Of a DNA stretch of 64,000 nucleotides, positions 46,617 to 55,326 are shown piece by piece (position 1 is the stretch's first letter; the number at the start of each line of letters is the position of its first letter). Below the pieces are notes generated by a model. That model was not told where the DNA came from, ran no database searches, and worked only from the letters and a program-made list of their open reading frames with translations. Source of the DNA: Microbacterium halophytorum (GTDB lineage Bacteria; Actinomycetota; Actinomycetes; Actinomycetales; Microbacteriaceae); the NCBI RefSeq assembly GCF_002970975.1, contig NZ_PNFA01000008.1, positions 62,001 to 126,000 of the forward strand. Direction: 5' to 3'. Position numbers and translations under genes: made by a program.

Positions 46617-47920
46617 TCCGGCCGCTGCGCGAACAGTTCGTCGGCCTGCTCGGCTCGGCGGACTTCGCGCGCGTCTACACGATCGCGTCGCTCGGCACGG
46701 CGCTCGGCGGCTTCGCAATCCGGTACCTCGCGTCCGCGTGGACGCTGTACGCGATGATCGGCGGCCTCACGGTGATCGGCGCCGGAATGCTCTGGGTCAG
46801 GCGGCGCGAGCTGACGCTGATCGGCTTCGCGCCGACGATGCTCCTCGGCTTCGTCGTGTGGGCCCTCGTCAGCATCGCGTGGGCGTTCGACCACTGGGAA
46901 TCGTTCGCGAGCTGGGTCGAGCTCTCGGCGTACACGTTCATCGCGGTGGCGATCGCGCAGGTGCGCGACACGGCGCAGATCGTGCGCGCCCTGGGCGACG
47001 TGCTGCGCGCGCTCCTGCTCGCGTCGATCGGCGTCGAGGTCGTCGTCGGCATCCTCCTCGACACCGAGTTCGGGCAGCTCGCGATCGCCGGGAACATCGC
47101 GTACGGCGGGCCGATCCAGGGCGTCTTCGGCACGCGGAACCTGCTCGCGTTCGCCGCCATGATCGCGCTCGTGACGTTCTACGTCGAGTGGCGGCTCAAG
47201 GCCGTCTCGGGCGGCACCGCCCTCGGCTCCGTGATCCTCGCCGGGGTCGTCGCGACGCTCACGAACTCCCCGACTGCCGTCGTGTTGGCCGTCGCGCTCG
47301 CGGCGACGCTGGCGGCTCTGCTCCTCGTGAAGCGGGTGCGGCCGGAGCGCCGCCTCGACGTGCACCGCGGCCTCGGCGTCGGCGTCGTCGCGCTGGTCGC
47401 GGCGGCGTACCTGTTCCGCGGCCCGCTCTTCGAAGCGATCGACAGGGCGACGGCGTTCTCGAACCGCGCCGACCTGTGGAGCGAGGTGCTGCGCTGGGTG
47501 CAGCGCCGCCCCATCCAGGGCTGGGGCTGGTACGGCGATTGGCGCGAGGAGCCGTTCCCGTTCCGCACGATCAACTTCCTGACGGGCTCGACGCACTCCT
47601 CGGCTCTGAACGCCTACCTCGACGTGACGCTGCAGCTCGGCGCCGTCGGCCTCATCCTCTTCGTCGGCATGAGTGCGCTCGCGCTGGCGCGCGGCTGGGT
47701 GCTCGCCGTCGAGCGCCGCTCCCCCGTCTTCCTCTGGACGCCGCTCATGCTGGTCGCCCTGCTCGTGACCTCGCTGGCCGAATCGTTCACCCTCGCCGGC
47801 CCCGCGTGGCTGCTCTTCGTCTTGTGCATCGTGACGGCGGGCAAGGCCCGCTCGTGGCGCACGCTCGTGCTCGACCGGCCCGACCTGCCGGAGCCGCTCC
47901 CGCCGGACGATCGCACGTAG
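46613..47920 (+). CDS. O-antigen ligase / polymerase family membrane protein (second of pair)
   Basis: A 435-residue paralogue-like protein with about ten membrane segments and the same late loop: RADLWSEVLRWVQRRPIQGWGW, then HSSALNAYLDVTLQLGAVGL. Similar in layout to the protein encoded just upstream but clearly diverged. The 4-nt overlap indicates co-translation, so they may form a heteromer or act in succession on one glycan. No glycosyltransferase or flippase gene for a full polysaccharide cluster is adjacent. Confidence 0.85.
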   Translation: MIRPLREQFVGLLGSADFARVYTIASLGTALGGFAIRYLASAWTLYAMIGGLTVIGAGMLWVRRRELTLIGFAPTMLLGFVVWALVSIAWAFDHWESFASWVELSAYTFIAVAIAQVRDTAQIVRALGDVLRALLLASIGVEVVVGILLDTEFGQLAIAGNIAYGGPIQGVFGTRNLLAFAAMIALVTFYVEWRLKAVSGGTALGSVILAGVVATLTNSPTAVVLAVALAATLAALLLVKRVRPERRLDVHRGLGVGVVALVAAAYLFRGPLFEAIDRATAFSNRADLWSEVLRWVQRRPIQGWGWYGDWREEPFPFRTINFLTGSTHSSALNAYLDVTLQLGAVGLILFVGMSALALARGWVLAVERRSPVFLWTPLMLVALLVTSLAESFTLAGPAWLLFVLCIVTAGKARSWRTLVLDRPDLPEPLPPDDRT

Positions 47921-47965
47921 CGGGCCCTGACGACCCCGCGCGACCGGGCCCCGAGGCGGGAGCCG

Positions 47966-48868
47966 TCAGAGCCCCTGCTCGGCCAGCCACTCCTCGGCGA
48001 TCTGCTCCGGCTGCTGCGCGTCGGCCGTGTTGGCGACGTTCATCGCCACGAGCTCCTCCGCCGTGAGCGCCGCGCTGACGGGGTCGAGCACATCCGCCAC
48101 ATCGCCCTCGACGTCGGCCGACACGATCGGCACGACGTTCGACGAGAGGAAGAGGCCGTCGGTGTCCTCCAGCGGCACCAGGTCCTCCGTCTCGATCCGC
48201 GGATCGGCCGTGAACACGTTCCCGACCTGGATCTGCCCCGCCAGCAGCGCCTCGACCGTCGTGTCGCCCGTCGCCTCGAAGCCGAGGTCGAGCCCGTAGA
48301 CGTCCTTCGCCCCGATCGGGCCGTAAGGGCGCTCCTCGAGCTCCGGGGGCCCGCCCAGCGTCACGTCGCCCTCGACGCCCGCGAGGTCGCCGATCGAGGT
48401 GAGGCCGTTCTCCTCCGCGAACGCCCGCGTGACGGTGTAGGAGTCCTGATCGGTCGCCGGGGCGTACTCGAGCGCGACGAGCGATTCCGGCAGCGCGTCG
48501 TCGAGCGCCGCGGCGACGTCGTCGGGCGTGCGGGCCTCGGTGCCCTCGTCGAAGAACTGCAGCAGGTTGCCCGTGTATTCGGGGAACACGTCGATCTCGC
48601 CGCTCTCGAGCGACGGCATGTAGGCGTCGCGCTGGCCGATGCTGAACTGCCTCTCGACCGTCAGCCCCGCGTTCTCGAGCGCCTGGGCGTAGACCTCGGC
48701 GATGATCTCGTTCGACGCGTACGCCTGCGAGCCGACGACGATCGCCTCGCCCGACGCCGCGCCGCCGTCGGCGGGCTCCTCGGCGAGCGGGTCGCTCGAA
48801 CCGCAGGCCGAGAGGGTCAGTGTGAGCGCCGCGGCGCCCGTGATGGCAAAGAGCTTCGTGGTCTTCAT
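47966..48868 (-). CDS. Glycine betaine/choline-type ABC transporter substrate-binding lipoprotein
   Basis: A 300-residue lipoprotein (signal peptide with lipobox LSAC at about residue 22) of the OpuAC/ProX family: VVGSQAYASNEIIAEVYAQALENAG, VFPEYTGNLLQFF, and the terminal EEWLAEQGL. The PEYTGN and aromatic residues shape the quaternary-ammonium pocket in the family. It is the last gene of a four-gene minus-strand unit (ATPase, two permeases, binding protein) for uptake of an osmoprotectant; the actual ligand is inferred. Confidence 0.9.
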   Translation of the reverse strand: MKTTKLFAITGAAALTLTLSACGSSDPLAEEPADGGAASGEAIVVGSQAYASNEIIAEVYAQALENAGLTVERQFSIGQRDAYMPSLESGEIDVFPEYTGNLLQFFDEGTEARTPDDVAAALDDALPESLVALEYAPATDQDSYTVTRAFAEENGLTSIGDLAGVEGDVTLGGPPELEERPYGPIGAKDVYGLDLGFEATGDTTVEALLAGQIQVGNVFTADPRIETEDLVPLEDTDGLFLSSNVVPIVSADVEGDVADVLDPVSAALTAEELVAMNVANTADAQQPEQIAEEWLAEQGL

Positions 48869-48940
48869 CGTTCGTGCCTCATCGTCTCTCGTGCGTTTCG
48901 TCGTGCGTCTTCGAACATTCGGCCGTCCCCCGGTGCAACG

Positions 48941-49630
48941 CTACGCCGCGCCGACGACATTCCCCACCGGGACGCCCCTGGGCCGCGCCGCGCGCTGCAG
49001 CAGCGCGAAGAGCCCGTCGAGCGCGAGCGCGAGCACCGCCACGACGAGCGCCCCGCCGAGCACCTGCGCGTAGTCGCGCAGCTGGATGCCCTGCAGGATG
49101 TCGTAGCCCAGCCCGCCCAGGTTCACGTAGGCGGCGAGCGTCACGGTCGCGACGACCTGCAGCGCCGCCGAGCGGATGCCGCCGACCAGCAGGGGCAGGC
49201 CGAGCGGCACCTCGATGCGCCACAGCACCTGCCACTGCGTCATCCCGACGGCGCGCCCGGCGTCGATCGTCGCCCTGTCGATCGCCTCGAACCCGGCGTA
49301 CGCTCCTGCGAGGATCGACGGGATCGCGAGCAGCACGAACGCCGTGACCGCCGCGGCGGCGACGTTCAGCACGCCCATGATCAGCACGAGCAGCAGGATG
49401 AGGCCGAACGACGGGATCGCGCGGGCCGCTCCCGAGAGGGCGACGGCGACCTCGCGGCCGCGCCCGGTGTGGCCGATCGCCCAGCCGGCCGGCACCGCGA
49501 CGGCCGCGGCGAGGAGCACCGACACTGCGGTGTAGAACAGGTGCTGCCCGACGGCCGCAGGCAGCGGATGGCTGCCGGCGAGGCGATCGGGCGAGAACAG
49601 CCACGCGATGGCGTCGGAGAGGAGGTCCAT
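48941..49630 (-). CDS. Glycine betaine/choline-type ABC transporter permease (second)
   Basis: A 229-residue permease with about five to six membrane segments. The BPD_transp_1 EAA loop (AVGMTQWQVLWRIEVPLGLPLLVGGIR) contacts the ATPase. ATG at 49630 overlaps the stop of the preceding permease (TGATG) and is preferred to an earlier in-frame start inside that gene. With its partner it forms the heterodimeric channel typical of OpuB/OpuC-type systems. Confidence 0.9.
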   Translation of the reverse strand: MDLLSDAIAWLFSPDRLAGSHPLPAAVGQHLFYTAVSVLLAAAVAVPAGWAIGHTGRGREVAVALSGAARAIPSFGLILLLVLIMGVLNVAAAAVTAFVLLAIPSILAGAYAGFEAIDRATIDAGRAVGMTQWQVLWRIEVPLGLPLLVGGIRSAALQVVATVTLAAYVNLGGLGYDILQGIQLRDYAQVLGGALVVAVLALALDGLFALLQRAARPRGVPVGNVVGAA

Positions 49631-50292
49631 CAGGCCGCCCTCCCCCGCGTGCGCGCCCGCTCGAGCCGCGCCCACGGCATCAGGGCGCGCCCCGCGAGCG
49701 CCAGCAGCACGTCGACGATGAGCGCGACGAGGGCGACGGCGACGACGCCCGCGAGGATCTCCTCGACGAGGCGGCGCTGGAAGCCGTTCGTGAACAGGTA
49801 GCCGAGGTTCGTGACGCCGATGAGGATGCCGACGGTCGCGAGCGAGATCGTGCTCACCGCGGCGACCCTGAGGCCCGCGAGGATGACGGGGCCCGCCAGC
49901 GGCAGCTCGACGGCGAAGACGCGGCGCAGCGGGCCGTACCCCATCGCGACGGCGGCCCGGCGCACGTCGTCGTCGACCGAGTCGAATCCGTCGGCGGACG
50001 AGCGCACGAGCAGGGCGACGGCGTAGATCGTCAGCGCGAGCATCAGGTTCGCGGCGCTCAGCGCGCTGATGCCGAAGACGACGGGGAGCAGCGGCAGCAG
50101 CGCGAGCGAGGGCAGGGTGTACAGCAGCCCCGTGACGGTCAGGACGAGCCCGCGCACGCGGCGGAAGCGATGGGCGACCCAGCCGAGCGGCAGCGCGATC
50201 ACGAGACCGGCGGCGATCGGCGGGACCGACTGCGCGAGGTGCTCGAGCGTCAGCGAACCGATCAGGTCGAGGTTGTCGAGCGTCCAGCTCAC
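49630..50292 (-). CDS. Glycine betaine/choline-type ABC transporter permease (first)
   Basis: A 220-residue permease with about six membrane segments and the EAA loop AAVAMGYGPLRRVFAVELPLAGPVILAGLR. Start at 50292 overlaps the ATPase stop. Pairs with the permease encoded immediately downstream. Confidence 0.9.
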   Translation of the reverse strand: MSWTLDNLDLIGSLTLEHLAQSVPPIAAGLVIALPLGWVAHRFRRVRGLVLTVTGLLYTLPSLALLPLLPVVFGISALSAANLMLALTIYAVALLVRSSADGFDSVDDDVRRAAVAMGYGPLRRVFAVELPLAGPVILAGLRVAAVSTISLATVGILIGVTNLGYLFTNGFQRRLVEEILAGVVAVALVALIVDVLLALAGRALMPWARLERARTRGRAA

Positions 50293-51107
50293 GCGCCGCC
50301 CCTCAGGACGCCCTGCACCCGACCGGAGCCGTCGACCACGGCGGTGCCGTGCGGCGTTTCGCGCAGCGTCATCTCACGCCGCCCGCCCGCGAGCCCGACG
50401 AAATCGCGCACGAAGTCGTCGGCGGGCTCCTCGAGGATCTCGTCGCGCGTGCCCCGCTGCACGATGCGGCCCTCCTTCGCGAGGATCACGATCTCGTCGC
50501 CGAGGGCGAAGGCCTCGTCGATGTCGTGCGTGACGAACACGATCGTCTTGCCGAGCTCGCTCTGCAGGCGCAGGAGCTCGCGCTGCAGCTCGCCGCGCAC
50601 CACGGGGTCGACGGCGCCGAACGGCTCGTCCATCAGCAGGATGTTCGGATCGCTCGCGAGCGCCCTGGCGACGCCGACGCGCTGCTGCTGGCCGCCCGAG
50701 AGCTGCGACGGGTACCGCTTCGCGAGCTCCTCGTCGAGCCCCACCGTCGCCATCAGATCGAGGGCCCGCTCCCGCGCCGCGGCCCTCGGCGCCCCCGAGA
50801 GCACCGGAACCGTCGCGATGTTGTCGATCACCCGCACGTGCGGCAGCAGGCCCGAGCTCTGCATGACGTAGCCGATCGACCGACGCAGCCCGACGGCGTC
50901 GCGGTCGCGCACGTCGTCGCCGTCGATCAGGACCTGCCCGGATGTCGGCTCGACCATCCGGTTCACCATGCGCAGCAGCGTCGTCTTGCCCGAACCGGAC
51001 GACCCGACGAGCACGACGGTGCGGTGCGACGGCACCGTGAGGCTGACGTCGCCGACGGCGACGGTGCCGTCCGGATACTCCTTGCGGACGGAGCGGAACT
51101 CGATCAC
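50289..51107 (-). CDS. Glycine betaine/choline-type ABC transporter ATPase
   Basis: A 272-residue ATPase: Walker A GSSGSGKTTLL, Q-loop, signature LSGGQQQRVGVARALA, Walker B ILLMDEPFGAVD and the switch His in VTHDIDEAF, all intact. GTG start at 51107 follows GGGGAGG. First gene of the osmoprotectant-uptake operon; there is no regulatory CBS domain pair at the C-terminus, unlike OpuAA/ProV, which places it nearer OpuB/OpuC types lacking that osmosensor. Confidence 0.92.
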   Translation of the reverse strand: MIEFRSVRKEYPDGTVAVGDVSLTVPSHRTVVLVGSSGSGKTTLLRMVNRMVEPTSGQVLIDGDDVRDRDAVGLRRSIGYVMQSSGLLPHVRVIDNIATVPVLSGAPRAAARERALDLMATVGLDEELAKRYPSQLSGGQQQRVGVARALASDPNILLMDEPFGAVDPVVRGELQRELLRLQSELGKTIVFVTHDIDEAFALGDEIVILAKEGRIVQRGTRDEILEEPADDFVRDFVGLAGGRREMTLRETPHGTAVVDGSGRVQGVLRGGA

Positions 51108-51158
51108 GGGGCCTCCCCGGGTCTCGGATGCGTTCGGGCGCCTTGCTGGACTTGGACC

Positions 51159-52094
51159 CTAGCCGACGATGCGGGCGCCGGGGACGGGCCCGTGCGCGAG
51201 CAGGGCGTCGGTGCCGGATGTCACGAGCGTCTGCTGCAGCTCGGCGGCGGCCTCCGCTGACTCGCACAGGAACGCGAGCGTGGGGCCGGAGCCGGAGACG
51301 ATGCCGGCGAGCGCACCAGACGATTCTCCGAGCTCGAGGACCTCGGAGAGGTCGGGGCGCAGGCGCAGCGTCGCCGCCTGCAGGTCGTTGCTGAGCGCCG
51401 CCGCGAGCATGCGCGCGTCGCCCTGCCGCAGTGCGTGCAGGACGTCGGCCTCGACCCCCGGCACGTCCCGGCCGTGGCCGATCTCGGCGCCGTGCTCCTC
51501 GCGGTGGCGGTCGAGCATGGCGTAGGCCTCCGGTGTCGAGACCCCGACGGGGTTCGCGGCGAGCACCCAGTCGAACCGGCCGTGCGCCAGGGCGGGGTTG
51601 AGGTTGTCGCCCCTCCCCGTTCCGACGGCCGTTCCGCCCAGGAGGGCGAACGGCACGTCGGCGCCGAGGCGGGCCGCCAGCGCGTGCAGGTCGCCCGAGG
51701 TGAGCCCCGTGCCCCACAGCGCGTCGCAGGCGACGAGCGCCGCCGCCGCGTCCGCGGACCCGCCGCCCATGCCGCCGGAGACCGGGACGTCCTTCGCGAT
51801 GTCGAGCCGCACGCCGCCGTGGTAGCCGGTCTCGGCCGCGAGCAGCTTCGCGGCGGCGAGCGCGAGGTTGCGGTCGTCCTTCGGCACCCCGATGAGCGGG
51901 ACGGTGCCGGTGATCGATCCGATCACGAAATCGTCGTCGTGCGTCGCCGTGACGTCCTCGTACAGCGAGACGGCCTGGAACGCCGTCGCGAGATCGTGAT
52001 AGCCGTCGGGCATCAGCCGCCCGACCTCGAGGTACACGTTGATCTTGCCGGGCGCCCGCACGCGAACGCTGGGGAACGGCTCGGCGAGGCTCAT
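51159..52094 (-). CDS. ispE: 4-diphosphocytidyl-2-C-methyl-D-erythritol kinase
   Basis: GHMP kinase of the non-mevalonate (MEP) isoprenoid pathway. The 311-residue protein opens with RAPGKINVYLEVG (substrate Lys17) and has the ATP loop PVSGGMGGGSADAAAAL, the catalytic Asp in ADVPFALLGG, and the late SGSGPTLAFL block. It follows rsmA, a common bacterial pairing. TAGAGT 6 nt before the ATG suggests its own leaderless transcript although rsmA is only 53 bp upstream. Confidence 0.94.
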   Translation of the reverse strand: MSLAEPFPSVRVRAPGKINVYLEVGRLMPDGYHDLATAFQAVSLYEDVTATHDDDFVIGSITGTVPLIGVPKDDRNLALAAAKLLAAETGYHGGVRLDIAKDVPVSGGMGGGSADAAAALVACDALWGTGLTSGDLHALAARLGADVPFALLGGTAVGTGRGDNLNPALAHGRFDWVLAANPVGVSTPEAYAMLDRHREEHGAEIGHGRDVPGVEADVLHALRQGDARMLAAALSNDLQAATLRLRPDLSEVLELGESSGALAGIVSGSGPTLAFLCESAEAAAELQQTLVTSGTDALLAHGPVPGARIVG

Positions 52095-52100
52095 GCCCTC

Positions 52101-52106
52101 ACTCTA
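52101..52106 (-). promoter_or_regulatory. Putative leaderless -10 of ispE
   Basis: TAGAGT on the minus strand, 6 nt before the ATG at 52094. Confidence 0.45.
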
Positions 52107-52147
52107 CTGACCCCGTCCCGGTCCCGCCGGAACGTGTCGCGGGTCTC

Positions 52148-52993
52148 CTACTCGGCGGCGAGGGCGATGCGGTGGAAGTCGGCGACCGTGAGCTGCTCTC
52201 CCCGCGCCGTCGGGGCGACGCCCGCGCGCTCGAGCACCTCCGTGGCCCCCGCTGCCGACGTGCCCCAGACGCCCGCCAGCGCCTGGCGGAGCATCTTGCG
52301 GCGCTGCTGGAACGCCGCGTCGATCACCTGGAAGGTCGCGAGCCGCTCGGCTTCGCTCCCCCGCGGCTCCTCGGCGCGCTCGAAACCGACGAGCACGCTG
52401 TCGACGTTCGGCACCGGCCAGAACACCTGGCGCGAGACGTGGCCCGCGAGGCGCCAGCGCCCGTACCAGGCGGCCTTCGCGCTCGGGGCGCCGTAGACCT
52501 TGCTGCCGGGGTCGGCCGCGAGGCGCTCGCCGACCTCGGCCTGCACCATGACGACGCCGCGCTCGAGCGCGGCGAACGTCTCCATGAAGTGCAGCAGCAC
52601 GGGCACCGAGACGTTGTACGGCAGGTTCGCGACGAGCACGCGCGGGTCGCCCGGCAGCTCCGTCACGCGGAGCGCGTCGGATGCGACGACCGTCAGAGCC
52701 CCGTCCGGAACGCCGTGCGCACTCGCCGTCGCCGGCAGCTCCGCCGCGAGCCTGCGGTCGATCTCGACGGCCGTGACGGACGCGCCGGTCTCGAGGATCG
52801 CGAGCGTCAGCGAGCCGAGGCCGGGCCCGACCTCGACGACGCGGTCGTCGTCCGTGACGCCGGCGGCGTGCACGATCCTGCGCACCGTGTTGGCGTCGAC
52901 GACGAAGTTCTGGCCCAGCTTCTTCGTCGGCGTGACGTCGAGCCCGGCGGCGAGGGTGCGGATCTCGGCGGCCCCGAGCAGCGTCACTGTCAT
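52148..52993 (-). CDS. rsmA: 16S rRNA (adenine1518/1519-N6,N6)-dimethyltransferase
   Basis: Dimethylates two adjacent adenines near the 3' end of 16S rRNA late in 30S maturation (KsgA). The 281-residue enzyme has the family start [11 protein letters not shown], the SAM-binding [15 protein letters not shown] and the catalytic [15 protein letters not shown] lies exactly 6 nt before the ATG. Directly upstream of ispE. Confidence 0.95.
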   Translation of the reverse strand: MTVTLLGAAEIRTLAAGLDVTPTKKLGQNFVVDANTVRRIVHAAGVTDDDRVVEVGPGLGSLTLAILETGASVTAVEIDRRLAAELPATASAHGVPDGALTVVASDALRVTELPGDPRVLVANLPYNVSVPVLLHFMETFAALERGVVMVQAEVGERLAADPGSKVYGAPSAKAAWYGRWRLAGHVSRQVFWPVPNVDSVLVGFERAEEPRGSEAERLATFQVIDAAFQQRRKMLRQALAGVWGTSAAGATEVLERAGVAPTARGEQLTVADFHRIALAAE

Positions 52994-52999
52994 CGGGCC

Positions 53000-53005
53000 A
53001 TTATC
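53000..53005 (-). promoter_or_regulatory. Putative leaderless -10 of rsmA
   Basis: GATAAT on the minus strand, 6 nt before the ATG at 52993. Confidence 0.5.
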
Positions 53006-53082
53006 CCCTGCGCCGGCTCACAGCCGCCTCCGGCGAGCGCTCAGGCCCGGGCCGCCGTCGAGCCGCTGCCGGCGCGCCGGGC

Positions 53083-54555
53083 TCAGCGCCGGCCCTGCGT
53101 CGGCAGGGGACCCGTCACGCTGAACTCGTCGTGCCAGCACTCGATGCCGTCGACGCCGGGCAGGCGGTCGCGCGTGAACACCGGGTCCCTGCCCTCCCTG
53201 CGCTGCTGCAGGTAGTCGCGCAGCAGTGCGAAGACGAGGCCGGACAGCAGCGCCAGCGCGATCAGGTTCGTGATCGCCATGAAGCCCATCGCGGCGTCCG
53301 CGAAGTTCCAGACGACGCCGGCCGAGAGCACCGAGCCGATCAGGACCGCCGCGACGACGAGCGTCCGGTACGCGACGAGCACCCAGCGCTTGGTCGAGAT
53401 GAACTCGATCGATGCCTCGCCGTAGTAGTAGTTGCCGATGATTGAGCTGAACGCGAGCAGGAAGATGATCACGGTGAGGGCCGTGAGGGACCAGTCGCCC
53501 AGCGTACTGCTGAGCGCCTGCTGCGTGAGGTCGATTCCGACGGCGCCGCCGGCGAGGTCGGGGGCGCCGGTCAGGATGATGAAGGCCGTGATCGAGCAGA
53601 CGAGGAACGTGTCGAAGTAGACGCCGAGCGACTGCACCAGGCCCTGCTTGACGGGGTGGGTGACGGCGGCGCTCGCCCCCGCGTTCGGCGCGGACCCGAG
53701 GCCCGCCTCGTTCGAGAACATGCCGCGCTTGATGCCGGTCAGAACGATGTAGCCGAACGTCGCGCCGACCACCTCGTTGAACCCGAACGCCTGCGTGAAG
53801 ATCGACGCCACGGCCGCGGGGATCTGCTCCCACGACACCGCGACGACCGCGAGCCCGAGCAGCAGGTACGCCAGCGCCATCGCGGGCACGAGCGTCTGGC
53901 TCACGGAGGCGATGCGGCGCACCCCGCCGAAGACGACGAGGGCCGTCAGCGCCGCGACGACGATGCCCGTGATCCAGGGCAGCCAGGCCAGGACGTCCGG
54001 GCCGGCGAACGACGAGAACACGCCGGACACGGAGGCCGAGATCGTGTTCGCCTGCAGGGAGCTGAACGCGAAGGGGAAGCAGATGATGAGGATGACGGCG
54101 AACCACACGCCCATCCAACGCGCCTTGAGCCCGCGCTGCATGTAGTAGGCGGGGCCGCCGCGGAAACCGTCGGGCCCCCGCACCTTGAACAGCTGCGCGA
54201 GCGCCGACTCGGCGAAGGCCGACGCGGCACCGATGAACGCCATCAGCCACATCCAGAACACCGCGCCCGCGCCGCCGACGGCGATCGCCGTGGCGACGCC
54301 CGCGATGTTGCCCGTGCCGACGCGAGAGGCCGCCGAGATGGTGAAGGCCTGGAAGGCCGAGACCGACTGCCGCTCACCCGCCTCGTCGCGGGGAGTGCGG
54401 TCCGTGAGCGTGCGGAACATCTCGGGGATCATCCGGAACTGCACGACGCCCGACCGGATGGTCAGGTAGAGCCCGAGGGCGATCACGACCGGGAGCACGA
54501 CCCAGGTCCAGAACAGGTCGCCGTTCGCGGCGAGCCAATCGGCAGCGTTATCCAT
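53083..54555 (-). CDS. Alanine/glycine:cation symporter (AGCS) family protein
   Basis: A 490-residue sodium- or proton-coupled amino-acid importer with about eleven membrane segments. Family blocks: SRVGTGNIAGVATAIAVGG near residue 75, the GGPAYYMQRGL segment, SNEAGLGSAPNAGA, and a late YYGEASIEF. The start is the ATG at 54555 with GATAAT 6 nt upstream. Its own promoter region lies immediately next to the displaced helicase-gene fragment at 54625, so its upstream flank is where the second island joins native sequence. Confidence 0.92.
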   Translation of the reverse strand: MDNAADWLAANGDLFWTWVVLPVVIALGLYLTIRSGVVQFRMIPEMFRTLTDRTPRDEAGERQSVSAFQAFTISAASRVGTGNIAGVATAIAVGGAGAVFWMWLMAFIGAASAFAESALAQLFKVRGPDGFRGGPAYYMQRGLKARWMGVWFAVILIICFPFAFSSLQANTISASVSGVFSSFAGPDVLAWLPWITGIVVAALTALVVFGGVRRIASVSQTLVPAMALAYLLLGLAVVAVSWEQIPAAVASIFTQAFGFNEVVGATFGYIVLTGIKRGMFSNEAGLGSAPNAGASAAVTHPVKQGLVQSLGVYFDTFLVCSITAFIILTGAPDLAGGAVGIDLTQQALSSTLGDWSLTALTVIIFLLAFSSIIGNYYYGEASIEFISTKRWVLVAYRTLVVAAVLIGSVLSAGVVWNFADAAMGFMAITNLIALALLSGLVFALLRDYLQQRREGRDPVFTRDRLPGVDGIECWHDEFSVTGPLPTQGRR

Positions 54556-54561
54556 CGGGCA

Positions 54562-54567
54562 ATTATC
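54562..54567 (-). promoter_or_regulatory. Putative leaderless -10 of the AGCS symporter gene
   Basis: GATAAT on the minus strand, 6 nt before the ATG at 54555. Confidence 0.5.
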
Positions 54568-54624
54568 ACCCCGCGCCCGCGCTCGCCGCCACAGCGACCC
54601 GGGCGACACCCGCGCGTGGGAGCG

Positions 54625-54674
54625 GCTTCAGAGTCTCCCGACCCAGGTCACCTCGACGACCGCTTCGCCCTGCG
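54625..54674 (-). repeat. Displaced duplicate of the DUF3516 helicase gene 3' end
   Basis: These 50 bp match 55943-55992 at 47 positions. They encode TQGEAVVEVTWVGRL plus a TGA stop, against AQGEAVVEVTWAGRL in the intact helicase. Homology begins within 3 bp of the stop codon and ends abruptly upstream. The two copies lie in direct orientation, 1318 bp apart, flanking the lower-GC insert. Confidence 0.85.
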
Positions 54675-54786
54675 TGCGGGCCCCGGCGAGCCCTCACTGC
54701 CGCAGCCGTCTCGTCCGGCTGATCGCATTCGCACGTGCGGATGGGGTCTGGACCCGCCGATCTCGAACCGCGGCCACGGCGCGAGG

Positions 54787-55251
54787 TCAGACCGAACGAC
54801 GCGCATCCGCCTCCTGCAACGCAGCCAATGCGGCGTCCGCGACGTTGACCTGCAGTGTCGGAACGAGTCCACCGCTGTCTGCGCGCCCTGAGACGTCGTG
54901 CGCGTATGTCTCGATCGCAAACCGCGGTGTCACCCAGTATTCAGAGTGATCGTCGCCACGCTCCTGAAACACCGCGGCCCCCAACAGACCTGATATCACG
55001 TCTGCCAGTTCGTCATGTGCTTCGATCAGCCGCGTCGAGTCGGGGTAGGTCGCGAACCAGCTGAAAGCACATACGCGGCCCTCGTACAGATTGATCGCCA
55101 CTGGAGAGATCACGATGCCCTCACTAGAGCCGTCTGTCCACCGATCGGCAGCGCTGCTCAGCAAGGCATCCGCCTCATCTGGCAAAGTGGGCCACGTGGA
55201 AAGCAGGAGACGCTCGATTCGTTGCCGGGAGAATGAGTCCAGAGACGCCAT
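54787..55251 (-). CDS. Hypothetical cytoplasmic protein in the lower-GC insert
   Basis: A 154-residue acidic protein that I do not recognise. No signal peptide or membrane segment. It begins with a helical ASLDSFSRQRIERLLLS, has a central beta-rich segment (VAINLYEGRVCAFSWFATYP) and a helix (EAHDELADVISGLLGAA), and ends QEADARRSV. It has the size and fold feel of small immunity or effector-accessory proteins, but no motif supports that. ATG at 55251 has AAGGA 7-8 nt upstream; an ATG 15 codons earlier lacks one. It lies 75 bp downstream of the broken secreted-protein gene, on the same strand. Composition is visibly less GC-rich than the flanking core genes. Confidence 0.6.
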   Translation of the reverse strand: MASLDSFSRQRIERLLLSTWPTLPDEADALLSSAADRWTDGSSEGIVISPVAINLYEGRVCAFSWFATYPDSTRLIEAHDELADVISGLLGAAVFQERGDDHSEYWVTPRFAIETYAHDVSGRADSGGLVPTLQVNVADAALAALQEADARRSV

Positions 55252-55326
55252 CGGGTATCCTTCCGTGCTCTCAGATTCGTCCGTCGAGACGATCACGAAG
55301 ATGTCGAGCGCGCCGCCGTGGCCTGT

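Noticed and set aside
54700..54790. tRNA-like stretch (its plus-strand translation contains RIRTCGWGLDPPISNRG, a phrase often produced by reading the reverse strand of tRNA genes)
   Set aside because: Folding by eye gives only a four-base T-arm-like stem; no acceptor stem, D-arm or CCA region could be matched.
54787..55296. Longer start (ATG at 55296) for the unknown insert gene
   Set aside because: It lacks a ribosome-binding site and comes within 30 bp of the upstream gene; the ATG at 55251 has AAGGA at suitable spacing.
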